Shown here one piece after another: positions 33,585-43,509 of a stretch of 52,781 nucleotides of DNA; position 1 is the stretch's first letter, and each line of letters opens with the position of its first letter. This DNA is from Puniceicoccaceae bacterium (GTDB lineage Bacteria; Verrucomicrobiota; Verrucomicrobiia; Opitutales; Coraliomargaritaceae): the NCBI GenBank assembly GCA_017857255.1, contig JAFMDL010000009.1, positions 1 through 52,781 on the forward strand, given 5' to 3'. The position numbers and the translations under genes are program-made. Below the pieces are notes generated by a model. It was not told the origin of the DNA. It worked only from the letters and a program-made list of their open reading frames with translations, and ran no database searches.

Positions 33585-36500
33585 ATGATTACTGAAGCAC
33601 TCAGAGTTTTTGAAGATTTACCCATCGGCGCCTATCGAAACGTCACTGATTCGACGTATTTAGAACAAGGCATGACCTATTTTAGAACTCATGCCGTTAA
33701 AAACTTACGTTGGGACCCAGTTAACCGTGAAATCGTTGCAACTATTTGGGGAAGTCGTTCGAAGCCATACCGCGTCGATTTATGGGTGGAGCAAGAGCGT
33801 TTAGAGCATCGCTGTGATTGTGTCGCTTGGGAGCATACAGGAAACTGCAAGCATTGCGTTGCAACAGCAGTAGCAGTATTTTGCGCGATTCAAGAAAAAA
33901 GCTTCGCGGGTATTCAGATGCCGGATACTTATATTCAAGAACTTCGCCGACAATTAGGATTTATTGCATTAGCAGAACCAGCTGAAACAATTTTCACTAC
34001 TCAATTTGTGAAAGTTAAACCAGTTGATGAAACGTTATTGCTGAAGGTGCTACCATCCAGCGGTAATCTTGTATTTAAAATCTTAGGTCAGCTTCCTTCT
34101 AGATTTGTGACTGACCTGGCGACGATTTTAACTGATGCTACTACTAGCCGCAGGCTCGCGCGTGAGTTTACCCTTGAAGATCCCGAAAGTGAGCTCCCCG
34201 CAGTACTCTCCGTCGCGAAGAGGCACAGTGTCTCAGTTTTGATCGAGATCGGCTCGAGTCAATTACCACTCACAATTAAGCAAGGTACGTTACAGCCACA
34301 CTATGCGCTTAATATTCATAACGATAAGATTTTACCCAAGCTGATCGGTCAGTCGGACACCGGTGAGCGTATTGAGATGGAAGGTTTCCTTGGCAATACT
34401 TATTGGGGTGTCGCAAAAGATGGTGCATTGTATGATTTGGGAGACAATCCTGCAGATGACTATTACCATCTGGTTAGTGCGCATGATGACTTGTTCACAA
34501 TACATCCTTTGCCTTTGCCGTTGGAAGATTTCAGCACTAAAGTTACCGTACAACCATTTGAAAAATCGTGGATAACGGAGCGGCATATGCGATTCGAGTG
34601 CGAAGGGGAGGAGGCTTCATTAGTTCAAGTCGATGCAAATGCGGTTTTGTTGGCAGTTAGTATGCAAGCAGGCCCCAATTCACGCACTGCGGCACTTAGC
34701 TTTTGGGCTGATGTTCGCGGTCAGCGTATTGCACTGCAACCGCTTATTCAACTCATCTTAAAACCTATCTTGGAACAAAGAGGGGATTTCTTTAATGCTA
34801 AATCGCGCGTTCGGGTGTTGATGGATACTTTACGCCAATATGTAGCAGCAGATGCATCCGGGCGGTTGCTTATTCGCAATCGCGCGGAAGGTGAGATTCC
34901 AGAATTCTTCGGCACTTATCAAGCAGGCATTGTCGCTAAAATATTCAATGGAATCGATGCGACACTTGATGCAGAAGCAAGTGACTTTGAAGTCCTGGGT
35001 ATCGACGCAGGCTGTGCCGAATGGGTGCGTTATCCAATGCCGATACAGAAAATTGCGATGCTACTCTTTAGTTGTTTCGCACCAGAGACTAGAGATGACA
35101 TTCGATTGCTTGAGAAATGCTATTTTTCAGTAGACGGCGCAGGTTTACTTGAAGCGATGCTGCAACGCGCATCACTTGTTGCGCAGACACTAAAGGTCGA
35201 CTTTAAGTATGAAAATAAGGCTGTTCGCTCAGCTCCAGTAAAGGTGGAAATGATCAGCGAGTTGGAGCGCAAAAGTGATATCGACTGGTTTGCATTACAC
35301 CCAGATATACAGTGCGGTGAGCATACCCTAAATGGTGCCGAGTGGCAGTTATTAATCCGTGGCGAACTCTTACTTCGCGATAAAGACGGAAATTGGATCA
35401 TTCCAAATATAGGTATCGATGAAGAGGAAAACATGCATCTATTGGCTGAGATGTTTGCTCAAAAAAAGCGATCTGCAGGATCGAATCGTAACAAATCTGA
35501 TGGCGAAGCAGTGCAAATATCTCGCGTGGAAATGTTGGATTGGTTGTCGATGCGTCAACGTGGCTTAAAAATTTCGCTACCAGCCGAAGCAGAGGAACTT
35601 TTTCAAAGCTTACGTGAATTTAAGCAACTGGATGCCTTTGTACTGCCTAAAGGCTTTAATGCAGAACTTCGTGCGTATCAAAATGAGGGCTGCGCATGGA
35701 TTGAATTTCTTTATAAGCATCGCTTTGGTGCCTGTCTCGCGGATGACATGGGGCTTGGAAAGACCGTACAAACAATCGGTTTTATTGCACAACGTTTGCA
35801 AGATGACTTGGCGCAAAAGAAAGGTTCTATATTGATCGTCCTTCCGCCAAGTCTGGTATTTAATTGGTTGGATGAGTTTGAGCGTTTCGCGCCAGGTATA
35901 ACGGTCCAAGATTGCTTGACTCGGCATAGTTTGAATCGAGCTGTGCAAACCTCACAAGTTATTTTAACTACCTACGATCGAGTTCGTGTAGAAATTGCTG
36001 ATTACGAAGCACAGCATTTCGATATCGTAGTGTTTGATGAAGCACATAATTTGAAGAATGTTACTGCTGCTCGAACTAAAGCTGCAGCTCGTTTAAACCG
36101 GCGATTCACACTTTGTTTAACTGGTACACCTGTAGAAAATAATATCAGCGAATTTTATTCCGTGATGACGACTTCGGTCCCAGGTATTTTTGGCACTTTG
36201 AAGTACTTTAAAGATACCTTCCGTAGAGACCCTGAACGAATACTAGCCCGCGCAAAGCCTTTTATTTTACGTCGTACCAAGGATAAGATTCTCAAAGAAT
36301 TGCCGCGTAAAGAAGAGCATGAATTGTTCCTAGAGATGACTGAGCTACAGAAAGAGATGTATGCTCGTACAGTTGCTGAAGTTCGCGAAGAAGTCGCGGA
36401 AGCATTTGATGACCGAACCGAGCAGCAAGCTGGTATCGTCGCTTTGGCAGCGATTCTAAGGTTGCGTCAGGTATGCGTAAGTCCGGAGTTGATGAACAAA

Positions 36501-37037
36501 CCGCTCAAGGAACTTGCTCCTAAGTTTGCTTATATGGCTGACAAACTTGTCGAGCTTGAGTCTGAGGGTAATGCGGCACTGGTCTTTACGCAGTTTCGCG
36601 GTGCACTGGATGAATTGGAGAAGGTTGCCAAGCAAGCTGGCGTGCGCTACCTGCGCATGGACGGTCGGACGCCTATGCCAAAACGTAAACAACTCGTTGC
36701 CGATTTTCAATCTGAAGATGGGCCCTCGTTCTTCTTCATTAGTCTCAAGACTGGTGGCGTAGGCTTGAATCTAACCCGCGCGAATTACGTGTTCCATATT
36801 GATCCATGGTGGAACCCATCTGTAGAAAATCAAGCGAGTGATCGTGCGCATCGTATCGGTCAAAAGCGGTCTGTTTTCGTACAGCGGCTGATTATGAAAC
36901 ATACTATCGAAGAACGCATGTTGGTCCTCAAGGCGCGTAAAGCAGCACTTTTTCGCCAATTGGTAGAGTCGCCTCAAGGGCAGTCTTCGCGAGACAACCT
37001 CACACGTGATGATTTCGAATTCCTAATTGACGGCTAA
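33585..37037 (+). CDS. SNF2-family DEAD-like ATPase with SWIM zinc finger
   Basis: This is a protein of 1150 residues. A SWIM zinc finger near residues 70-85 reads HRCDCVAWEHTGNCKHC (CxCxnCxH). A long middle region is of the kind found in bacterial SNF2 helicases. The ATPase core starts near residue 700: DDMGLGKTVQT (Walker A), VVFDEAHNLKN (Walker B), LTGTPVENN (motif III), then the C-terminal lobe with FTQFRGALDEL, LKTGGVGLNLTRA and DRAHRIGQKRSV. These proteins translocate on duplex DNA and may remodel protein-DNA complexes, including RNA polymerase as HepA/RapA does. An upstream TTG at 33567 adds six residues. There are no neighbouring defence genes. Confidence 0.92.
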   Translation: MITEALRVFEDLPIGAYRNVTDSTYLEQGMTYFRTHAVKNLRWDPVNREIVATIWGSRSKPYRVDLWVEQERLEHRCDCVAWEHTGNCKHCVATAVAVFCAIQEKSFAGIQMPDTYIQELRRQLGFIALAEPAETIFTTQFVKVKPVDETLLLKVLPSSGNLVFKILGQLPSRFVTDLATILTDATTSRRLAREFTLEDPESELPAVLSVAKRHSVSVLIEIGSSQLPLTIKQGTLQPHYALNIHNDKILPKLIGQSDTGERIEMEGFLGNTYWGVAKDGALYDLGDNPADDYYHLVSAHDDLFTIHPLPLPLEDFSTKVTVQPFEKSWITERHMRFECEGEEASLVQVDANAVLLAVSMQAGPNSRTAALSFWADVRGQRIALQPLIQLILKPILEQRGDFFNAKSRVRVLMDTLRQYVAADASGRLLIRNRAEGEIPEFFGTYQAGIVAKIFNGIDATLDAEASDFEVLGIDAGCAEWVRYPMPIQKIAMLLFSCFAPETRDDIRLLEKCYFSVDGAGLLEAMLQRASLVAQTLKVDFKYENKAVRSAPVKVEMISELERKSDIDWFALHPDIQCGEHTLNGAEWQLLIRGELLLRDKDGNWIIPNIGIDEEENMHLLAEMFAQKKRSAGSNRNKSDGEAVQISRVEMLDWLSMRQRGLKISLPAEAEELFQSLREFKQLDAFVLPKGFNAELRAYQNEGCAWIEFLYKHRFGACLADDMGLGKTVQTIGFIAQRLQDDLAQKKGSILIVLPPSLVFNWLDEFERFAPGITVQDCLTRHSLNRAVQTSQVILTTYDRVRVEIADYEAQHFDIVVFDEAHNLKNVTAARTKAAARLNRRFTLCLTGTPVENNISEFYSVMTTSVPGIFGTLKYFKDTFRRDPERILARAKPFILRRTKDKILKELPRKEEHELFLEMTELQKEMYARTVAEVREEVAEAFDDRTEQQAGIVALAAILRLRQVCVSPELMNKPLKELAPKFAYMADKLVELESEGNAALVFTQFRGALDELEKVAKQAGVRYLRMDGRTPMPKRKQLVADFQSEDGPSFFFISLKTGGVGLNLTRANYVFHIDPWWNPSVENQASDRAHRIGQKRSVFVQRLIMKHTIEERMLVLKARKAALFRQLVESPQGQSSRDNLTRDDFEFLIDG

Positions 37038-37054
37038 GGCAAACTACAAATGTC

Positions 37055-37426
37055 TTAGTGGAGTAAATAGGGCAGCCCGAACAATAAAAATAAGAACAAG
37101 GCTGTAAGAATTATAAAGATAGCCAAACAACCTATCTTGGCATCTCTCAGCTGTTTCGATGTCCCCGAACCGACATAGTGATGGGCGCTATATTCATTTG
37201 TCAGCTCTGCCTGTGTTACATCTGATCGGGTCAGTAGTTGTTCGCTACCATCGTGCTTAGAGGGAAACTCTTTGTCGCTCGTTGTTTCGATAGATGCACT
37301 TGTCGTAGCGCAACACGGATGCTCTGCTTGATTGTCCTCGGCTAGACGAATCTGCTGATCGAGCCAACTTAGATGTTTCTGAATAAGTAAGCGCTGTGCG
37401 CGGAGTTCATCGAGCGGTTCTGACAT
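37055..37426 (-). CDS. Hypothetical tail-anchored membrane protein
   Basis: This is a 123-residue protein of unknown function. The N-terminal part (LDELRAQRLLIQKHLSWLDQQ) looks like a coiled-coil helix, the middle is polar and disordered with two adjacent cysteines, and a single hydrophobic helix occupies about 99-121 (IGCLAIFIILTALFLFLLFG), two residues from the end. The helix position suggests a C-terminal membrane anchor. The ATG is immediately downstream, on the same strand, of the rpmA terminator with its T run, leaving no leader of its own. Expression may depend on readthrough. I recognise no family. Confidence 0.6.
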   Translation of the reverse strand: MSEPLDELRAQRLLIQKHLSWLDQQIRLAEDNQAEHPCCATTSASIETTSDKEFPSKHDGSEQLLTRSDVTQAELTNEYSAHHYVGSGTSKQLRDAKIGCLAIFIILTALFLFLLFGLPYLLH

Positions 37427-37429
37427 AAA

Positions 37430-37460
37430 AAAATCCCGTCACAAACAGTAACGGGATTTT
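37430..37460 (-). terminator. Intrinsic terminator after rpmA
   Basis: AAAATCCCGT and ACGGGATTTT form a 10-bp stem with an 11-nt loop. On the minus strand the hairpin is followed by a seven-base T run that ends exactly at the next gene's ATG. Confidence 0.9.
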
Positions 37461-37484
37461 GAAAATGTGTCGATGTAAAATTAC

Positions 37485-37733
37485 TTACGCAGCTTCTACG
37501 ATGTTGATCTTGCGATGCAACTTATCAAAAGCAACCTTGCCGGCAGTTAATGCAAATAGTGTGTGGTCACGACCCATGCCCACGCCCGCTCCTGGATGGT
37601 AGCGTGTACCGCGTTGACGCAAGATGATGTTACCAGGGATAACAGCTTCGCCACCGAATTTCTTAACACCGAGGCGTTTTGAATTACTGTCGCGACCGTT
37701 ACGTGAAGTTCCTTGTCCTTTTTTATGTGACAT
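37485..37733 (-). CDS. rpmA: Large-subunit ribosomal protein L27
   Basis: This 82-residue ribosomal protein sits near the peptidyl-transferase centre. It has [20 protein letters not shown] at the N-terminus, the part that reaches the tRNA site, and [15 protein letters not shown]. There is no N-terminal extension of the kind cleaved in Firmicutes. It is preceded by a good Shine-Dalgarno (GGAG), unusual for this window. It lies 27 nt downstream of rplU in the usual rplU-rpmA order. Confidence 0.97.
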   Translation of the reverse strand: MSHKKGQGTSRNGRDSNSKRLGVKKFGGEAVIPGNIILRQRGTRYHPGAGVGMGRDHTLFALTAGKVAFDKLHRKINIVEAA

Positions 37734-37760
37734 TTTTAAGTTCTCCTAAGTGAGGTTCAA

Positions 37761-38075
37761 TTATCCGTTGATGGATTCGATCTTGATAACGGAAAGATGT
37801 TGGCGATGGCCACGGCGCTTCTTGTAGCCCTGACGACGCTTCTTCTTAAAGACGACAACCTTGTTGTCCTTCTTATTCTCGAGAATAGTTGCTTTGACCG
37901 TTGCACCTTCAATAAGAGGAGCACCGAAGCGAGTGTCCGCACCTTCACCGATCATGAGGACTTCATTGATGTCAATCGAGTCGCCTGCTTCCGTGTCTGG
38001 GAAAGAGTTAACCTTGAGGACATCGCCTTCAGTGACAGTAAATTGGCGACCTTGTGTTTTGATAGTGGCTTTCAT
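37761..38075 (-). CDS. rplU: Large-subunit ribosomal protein L21
   Basis: This 104-residue protein starts [18 protein letters not shown], the conserved L21 opening, and ends with the basic [19 protein letters not shown], which contacts 23S rRNA. The start at 38075 is fixed by family alignment; a longer frame from 38117 adds 14 residues without homology. It is first in an rplU-rpmA operon that ends at the 37430-37460 hairpin. The fur-family gene is divergent upstream. Confidence 0.96.
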   Translation of the reverse strand: MKATIKTQGRQFTVTEGDVLKVNSFPDTEAGDSIDINEVLMIGEGADTRFGAPLIEGATVKATILENKKDNKVVVFKKKRRQGYKKRRGHRQHLSVIKIESING

Positions 38076-38216
38076 TGGAAAAACGAGAGAGCAAATCGTT
38101 GTGGGCCGTTTAATCAAGGCTTTTCTGGCTTATTTTTATGCAAATTTTTAGACTGTTGGAATGGGGGCTTGCCAACAGGCCTAGGCTAGTCTCAATTCTG
38201 TCTCAATAAGTACGCT

Positions 38217-38708
38217 ATGGAGCATGAAACCCCAGATTCTGAAAGCATTCGTGAGACTTTTAAAGAGTTCCTTACTAGTAAAGGCCTGCGCGTAACCAAT
38301 CAACGTTTGGCGATTTTTGATGCAGCATATGGGCATCCAGACCACTTTACTGCCGAAGATTTACTGGAGCGAGCACGTGAAATCGACGATTCTGTGTCTC
38401 GAGCTACGGTTTATCGAGCTTTGCCGATTCTTACCGAAAGTAGTCTCATCAGGGAAGTAGATGTAGGGCGTGATTATAAATATTACATGGCAAATAAAAA
38501 TGCCACGACTTTTCAAGCCCAGGTGATTTGTCTCGATTGTGATAAAATTTTTGAAATAGATGCTCCCTTCATGGAGTGGTATGGGAAAACTGTGGCCGAT
38601 AAATTGGCCCTTGATGTTGAAACACAGCGTCTGCAGGTCTCCGCACATTGCACTGCACTGAGGGCCACAGGCATCTGTGAACGCGGAGGCCAGCGACAAG
38701 AAGCATAG
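38217..38708 (+). CDS. Fur-family regulator with altered metal site
   Basis: This is a 163-residue regulator. The winged helix has [28 protein letters not shown] and [18 protein letters not shown], standard for Fur/PerR/Zur. A structural-zinc pair is present (C105 and C108 in [12 protein letters not shown]), with H144, C145 and C154 near the end. The segment that in E. coli Fur holds the HHHDH metal ligands reads NATTFQAQV (95-103), with no histidine. The second cysteine pair is also spread out ([11 protein letters not shown]). The metal or signal therefore cannot be named. The TPR gene starts 6 nt downstream. Confidence 0.88.
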   Translation: MEHETPDSESIRETFKEFLTSKGLRVTNQRLAIFDAAYGHPDHFTAEDLLERAREIDDSVSRATVYRALPILTESSLIREVDVGRDYKYYMANKNATTFQAQVICLDCDKIFEIDAPFMEWYGKTVADKLALDVETQRLQVSAHCTALRATGICERGGQRQEA

Positions 38709-38714
38709 ATCCGA

Positions 38715-39080
38715 ATGGGCAAGCGTGAGAATTTTGATTTTGAGATAAGTTTTTTTAAGGGCTTGTACAAGCGTATGCCTAAAGATCTGCGTGTTGTTTC
38801 AATGCTCGCACATCTGTATACTCAGACAGGACAACTGGATGCGGGATTGAGAATGGACCGAAAGTTGGTTCGTTTAACGCCAGAAGACCCGACGGTGCAT
38901 TATAACTTGGCCTGTAGTCTTGCCCTGAAGCATCGCAAGCCCGACGCGCTCAATGCACTGCGCACTGCGATCGCCTTTGGCTACGATGACTACGTATGGA
39001 TGTGTAATGACCCCGATCTAGCTGAACTGCATGAATATAGTGGATTCTTAACGCTTTGTAACGAGTTGGGTGTCGAATAG
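38715..39080 (+). CDS. TPR-repeat protein
   Basis: This is a 121-residue protein made of tetratricopeptide-like helices. ALVYTQ-type packing residues are seen in SMLAHLYTQTGQLDAGLRMD, and again in VHYNLACSLALKHRKPDAL, each close to the 34-residue TPR pattern. The C-terminal segment (DDYVWMCNDPDLAEL) resembles the cap found in short TPR proteins. There is no signal peptide. It starts 6 nt after the fur-family gene, so the two are co-transcribed. A protein-interaction role is all that can be inferred. Confidence 0.8.
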   Translation: MGKRENFDFEISFFKGLYKRMPKDLRVVSMLAHLYTQTGQLDAGLRMDRKLVRLTPEDPTVHYNLACSLALKHRKPDALNALRTAIAFGYDDYVWMCNDPDLAELHEYSGFLTLCNELGVE

Positions 39081-39209
39081 AAACATGGTCAGCATTACCG
39101 TTTTCTAAAATAAGTATCTCGTATAGTCCCCAGTTTGTTAATTACTAATTCATTTAGAGCCCAACAAGCCATTATCCAATTTAACAGCGTAACTTCAAAA
39201 ATTGATTGA

Positions 39210-41474
39210 ATGCACAAGAGTAAATTGAATTCAGTACCCGCTTTGGTAGAAGTCATCGCGCTGTCGGGATTTGATAAAGCACTGGCCTACGCAGTGCCTC
39301 CTGCCTGTCAGTCAGATCTAAAAGTAGGCTCATTGGTTCGTATTCCGTTGCGGCGCCGAAGTGAATTGGGAGTGGTCACACGCTTTGGCACCGATCAAGA
39401 GGTGCCGCCTGGTAAATTGAAGATGCTGTTTGAAATTGTGCAGCCATATCCAGTGATGCCACTCGATCTCATGCAACTGTTTCGGTGGTGCCAGCAATAT
39501 TATTCTGCAACGCCTGAAGCCATTTTAGAGACAATGATTCCTGCGGCTATTCGTAAGGGTATGCAGGTGAAGACACGCCGCTACCTATCAGCAGGAAAAG
39601 CACCAACGGCGGATGACTTGGCAGCGCTTGAAAAGCGTGCACCTAAACAAGCACAACTCCTTCGCTTCATTCGGCAGCAACTTAAGCCATTTGCCCGTGC
39701 TGACGTACTCAAGCGTATGAAGATCAGCGCTTCCACCTGTGATGGCTTAGTTAGTAAAGGTCTACTTCGCGAGACTGATACCGAAGAAGAACGAATCGCG
39801 TACGAAGATGAAATGGGTGAAGTGGAAACAGTTGCTGAAACCACCCGTCCAATACTGACTGATGAGCAATCAAAATGCGTGGACGCCATTCACGGCGATA
39901 TCGAACAAAGTAAGTTCAGCGTCCGACTGCTGCACGGAGTGACAGGATCTGGCAAGACTGAGGTCTATCTCAATGCCATTGAAAAAGTTGTTGCAAGCGG
40001 AGGCGGTGTAATCTTCCTCGTGCCAGAAGTAGCACTCGCACCACAAACTGTCGGGCGCGTGCGCGGACGCCTCGAAGCACGAGGCGTGCATACAGTGGTT
40101 TGGCACAGTCATCTATCGGAGGGTGAGCGCTATGATGCGTGGAAAGCCCTCGCCAGCGGCGAGGCGCATGTCGTGGTTGGCGCACGCTCCGCGGTATTTG
40201 CTCCCGTCAAAAACTTACAGTTGATGATCGTTGATGAGGAACATGAGCCATCCTATAAACAGGAAGAGTCGCCGCGCTATAACGGACGCGATGTAGCAGT
40301 ATATCGTGCCTTCATTAATAAAGCGGTATGTGTGCTCGGTTCTGCGACACCCTCACTGGAGTCGCTCTACAATGTTGAGAAGGGTAAGTATGCAGTCGAC
40401 CGGATTTTAAATAGGGTCGACAACCGAGAACTGCCCAAGATTCACGTGGTTGATATGTGCCGTGAGACTTCGCCTGAAAAAGCAGCCTCACCAATTTCCC
40501 GCTTGTTGGCCGATAAGCTTCGAGATCGCTACGAGAAACAGGAGCAGAGTATACTGTTTCTTAACCGCCGCGGCTTTTCCACTAGTATGATGTGTCCTGA
40601 TTGTGGATACGTGGCTGGTTGTGATCATTGCAGTATTCCTAAAACCTATCACCGTACGGATAAACGGTTACGCTGCCATCTCTGTGGCGAAGAAGAACCA
40701 GTCCCGCTTCGCTGCCCGAAGTGTCAGTCCACTGCAATTCGAATGCGGGGTAAAGGTACGCAGAAGATCGAGGACATTGTACAAAAGATTTTACCCTCTG
40801 CCCGCATCCACCGCATGGACGCGGATTCGATGTCGAAAAAAAATTTATATCGAAAAATTCTGAATGATTTTCGCGCCGGTAAGATTGATATTCTTGTCGG
40901 CACACAGATGATTGCAAAAGGTTTGGATTTTCCAAATGTCACACTGGTTGGTCTAGTGGACGCTGACATGTCGCTGCATATTGAAGACTTTCGTGCTGCA
41001 GAGCGCACCTTTCAATTAGTGGTTCAGGTGTCAGGTCGTTCGGGTCGTGGAGAACGGGCAGGGGAAGTAGTGATCCAAACTCACACACCGCATGCACCGC
41101 CGATTCAGTTTGCTCGCAAGTCGGACTTCGATGGCTTTCAACTGGAAGAGCTTGAGCAACGGCGTGAGTTCAATTATCCACCGTTTCGACATTTAATTCG
41201 ACACCTGTTTCGCGGCCGGAATCCTGATAAGGTTAATTTCTATATCGATCAATGGACCAAGCTTGTCGAAAAGGAACTCGGCGATAAGATCGAGATACGT
41301 GGGCCTGCACCTGCGCCGATTGAGAAGATACGTGATGAATATCGATTTCAATTATGGTATTTTGCACCTAACGCCAGCGCCGTGATTGGCGCAATCACAG
41401 CTTTACGTGAAAGCTTTAAAATGGACAAAGAAGTGATCGATCACATGGACGTCGATCCAATGAATCTTAGTTAG
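39210..41474 (+). CDS. priA: Primosomal protein N' (replication restart helicase)
   Basis: This 754-residue superfamily 2 helicase reloads the replisome at stalled forks. The N-terminal DNA-binding domain has [20 protein letters not shown]. Walker A is [12 protein letters not shown] (about 243-254) and Walker B is [12 protein letters not shown]. The zinc-binding insert has eight cysteines: [20 protein letters not shown] and CPKCQS. The C-lobe has [15 protein letters not shown] and [14 protein letters not shown]. It is convergent with malQ, with only 25 nt between stops and no clear terminator there. Confidence 0.96.
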   Translation: MHKSKLNSVPALVEVIALSGFDKALAYAVPPACQSDLKVGSLVRIPLRRRSELGVVTRFGTDQEVPPGKLKMLFEIVQPYPVMPLDLMQLFRWCQQYYSATPEAILETMIPAAIRKGMQVKTRRYLSAGKAPTADDLAALEKRAPKQAQLLRFIRQQLKPFARADVLKRMKISASTCDGLVSKGLLRETDTEEERIAYEDEMGEVETVAETTRPILTDEQSKCVDAIHGDIEQSKFSVRLLHGVTGSGKTEVYLNAIEKVVASGGGVIFLVPEVALAPQTVGRVRGRLEARGVHTVVWHSHLSEGERYDAWKALASGEAHVVVGARSAVFAPVKNLQLMIVDEEHEPSYKQEESPRYNGRDVAVYRAFINKAVCVLGSATPSLESLYNVEKGKYAVDRILNRVDNRELPKIHVVDMCRETSPEKAASPISRLLADKLRDRYEKQEQSILFLNRRGFSTSMMCPDCGYVAGCDHCSIPKTYHRTDKRLRCHLCGEEEPVPLRCPKCQSTAIRMRGKGTQKIEDIVQKILPSARIHRMDADSMSKKNLYRKILNDFRAGKIDILVGTQMIAKGLDFPNVTLVGLVDADMSLHIEDFRAAERTFQLVVQVSGRSGRGERAGEVVIQTHTPHAPPIQFARKSDFDGFQLEELEQRREFNYPPFRHLIRHLFRGRNPDKVNFYIDQWTKLVEKELGDKIEIRGPAPAPIEKIRDEYRFQLWYFAPNASAVIGAITALRESFKMDKEVIDHMDVDPMNLS

Positions 41475-41499
41475 CGGAGAGCGTGGAAGGGCGGACTCC

Positions 41500-43026
41500 C
41501 TAAATACGACCGTACAGATCTAACTGATCTTTAAGGTATTTAGCACTCGAGACATGCAACTTTTCTAATTGCTTAGAGGTGACGCGCCATTGCCAATTTC
41601 CCATCGAGGCGCCAGGAGTATTGAGGCGCGCCTCTGAGTCTAGACTTAATAAATCCTGCAGCGGGAAGATCGCCATGTGTGCAGTGGATTGAATACATGC
41701 GCGTATAAGATCCCATGATATTTCATCACCAGAAACATTCAAATAACGTCGTACATGATCTTGTGTTTCCTCATCCTGTTTAGCATACCAACCAAGCGAT
41801 GTATCATTATCGTGCGTACCCGAATAGGCTATCGTATTACGACTGTAGTTGTGTGGCAAATACGTATTCTCGGCATCGCCTCCAAATGCAAATTGAAGTA
41901 CAGCCATCCCAGGTAAACCAGTATCTCTGCGCAGGTTATTAACTGCGTCTGTAATTACACCCAGATCTTCAGCGATTAGTTTGGCTTTCGGACAAGCGGC
42001 ATGGATGGCCTTGAACAATTCGTGACCAGGGCAGGGCAGCCATTTACCGTTGCGGGCAGTGCTTTCATTTGCTGGGACTGACCAGTAAGATTCAAAGCCA
42101 CGAAAGTGATCTAAACGAACAATGTCGTAAAATTCTAGATTTGCTTTAATGCGATCAATCCACCAAGCAAAACCAGTATCTTGATGTATCTTCCAATTAT
42201 AGAGTGGATTCCCCCAAAGTTGACCATCGGTGGAGAAATAGTCAGGTGGCACACCAGCTACCGCAATAGGCTTACCGCTTTTTGTCAGTTGAAAAAGTTC
42301 GCTGTTGGCCCACACATCCGAGCTATCTAAGGCCACAAAGATGGGCACGTCGCCTAAAATTTCAACGCCTTTTGTAGTCGCATATTTACGCAACTTTGCC
42401 AACTGACCGTAGAACAGATATTGGTAAAATACATGCGCATCAGTTGCTAGTAATACCTCATCGGTTAAATCCTGCTTGCGTGCTTGAGTTGGGTCACGGA
42501 ATCTCGCTGGCCACTCGAGCCAGCTATTGCCTCCAAAATGTGATTTGAGACTGAGGAAGAGGGCGAAGTCCTCAATCCATATCGACTGAGCTTTGCGAAA
42601 GCTATCGAGACTTCCGTAACTACAAAAATGGTCTAGGCCCGATGCTTTGAAACGATCATACGCTTTACGCAATAATGGCCAAAAGTGATTATACAGTAAT
42701 CCATAATCGACATACTCAACTGGCAAGCCTCGAAGCATTTGGCATTCATCCTCACGTAGCAATCCACCTTCAATCAGTGGTTCAAGGTCAATAAAATATG
42801 GATTTCCTGCAAATGCTGAGAAACATTGATAGGGTGAATCACCATAGCCGGTTGGACCCAATGGACAGATCTGCCAGATACGCATGCCCGCAGCATGAAT
42901 GAAATCAATTGTACGATACGCAGATGAGCCTAAATTTCCAATTCCTGTCTTGGAAGGGAGCGAGCTCAAATGCAGCAAAACTCCAGACGATCTGTGATTA
43001 AGCCAGTTGTAAAGTGATTCGGTCAT
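41500..43026 (-). CDS. malQ: 4-alpha-glucanotransferase (amylomaltase)
   Basis: This 508-residue GH77 enzyme transfers alpha-1,4-glucan segments, disproportionating maltodextrins. It has SSGVLLHLSSLPSKTGIGNLG at the start, WQICPLGPTGYGDSPYQ, the nucleophile aspartate in VRLDHFRGFE, the acid/base glutamate in LIAEDLGVI and the third acid in YSGTHDNDTSLGW. It is the normal length of the bacterial amylomaltase form and lacks N-terminal starch-binding domains. With the GH13 debranching enzyme at the right edge it supports glycogen or maltodextrin turnover. Confidence 0.96.
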   Translation of the reverse strand: MTESLYNWLNHRSSGVLLHLSSLPSKTGIGNLGSSAYRTIDFIHAAGMRIWQICPLGPTGYGDSPYQCFSAFAGNPYFIDLEPLIEGGLLREDECQMLRGLPVEYVDYGLLYNHFWPLLRKAYDRFKASGLDHFCSYGSLDSFRKAQSIWIEDFALFLSLKSHFGGNSWLEWPARFRDPTQARKQDLTDEVLLATDAHVFYQYLFYGQLAKLRKYATTKGVEILGDVPIFVALDSSDVWANSELFQLTKSGKPIAVAGVPPDYFSTDGQLWGNPLYNWKIHQDTGFAWWIDRIKANLEFYDIVRLDHFRGFESYWSVPANESTARNGKWLPCPGHELFKAIHAACPKAKLIAEDLGVITDAVNNLRRDTGLPGMAVLQFAFGGDAENTYLPHNYSRNTIAYSGTHDNDTSLGWYAKQDEETQDHVRRYLNVSGDEISWDLIRACIQSTAHMAIFPLQDLLSLDSEARLNTPGASMGNWQWRVTSKQLEKLHVSSAKYLKDQLDLYGRI

Positions 43027-43127
43027 AATTCTACATAATCAAAAAGCCAAAAGTACTTGGGTACAATAACGGATGCCGATGATTTAAAATCAATCGATTT
43101 TCTAATGCTAATTTAAAGGATGGTGCG

Positions 43128-43250
43128 ATGTTTTCAGGCAAAAACTGTCAGTTGAACCTATTCTTATTTATTTTCGTGATGAGATTTTCGATTGGACTCA
43201 CGAAGGCACAAAGTATTTTCGTCGATTATCAGATTAAGTTAATATCTTAG
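43128..43250 (+). CDS. Possible 40-residue signal-peptide-like small ORF
   Basis: An ATG with AAAGGA 7 nt upstream opens a 40-codon frame. Its product has lysine and polar residues, then a hydrophobic stretch (LNLFLFIFVMRFSIGL), then TKAQS, resembling a short Sec signal peptide with few residues left after cleavage. It lies 260 nt upstream of the anaerobic sulfatase-maturing enzyme gene. It could be a real small protein, a leader, or the remnant of a secreted-protein gene. No homology can be claimed. Confidence 0.3.
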   Translation: MFSGKNCQLNLFLFIFVMRFSIGLTKAQSIFVDYQIKLIS

Positions 43251-43382
43251 TGAGAAAAATTCGAAACTAAGAACAGTACCAAGGTTTATCACTAGAGTAG
43301 TACGCATCTACCTTCTAAAATTATAATTAGACATAAGATATATTGTGCGCAGAATGCATTGCAAAATGTATGGGCAGTAAAT

Positions 43383-43433
43383 GGTAGGATTTGCACCGAT
43401 ACGAATCGGTGCAGAATTCGATGGCAATCTACC
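43383..43433 (+). promoter_or_regulatory. Structured leader element upstream of the maturase gene
   Basis: TGCACCGAT and ATCGGTGCA (43392-43413) form a perfect 9-bp hairpin with an ACGA loop. Outside it, GGTA-G-GATT (43383-43391) can pair with AATC-TACC (43426-43433) across one bulged G, enclosing the hairpin. It is 77 nt before the ATG at 43510. It matches no riboswitch class that I recognise. The rest of the 483-nt interval holds only the small ORF. Confidence 0.45.
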
Positions 43434-43509
43434 AAAGGTATGTTCTGGTACAGATATATTTAAGTATTTACTGGTTTAAATATCAGGTAAAAAATCGTAT
43501 AAAAACCAT

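Noticed and set aside
37797..38189. 130-codon plus-strand frame over rplU
   Set aside because: It is antisense to a certain L21 gene.
41475..41499. Terminator between convergent priA and malQ
   Set aside because: Only 4-bp pairings (GGAG/CTCC, AGGG/CCCT) are present and no T run follows.
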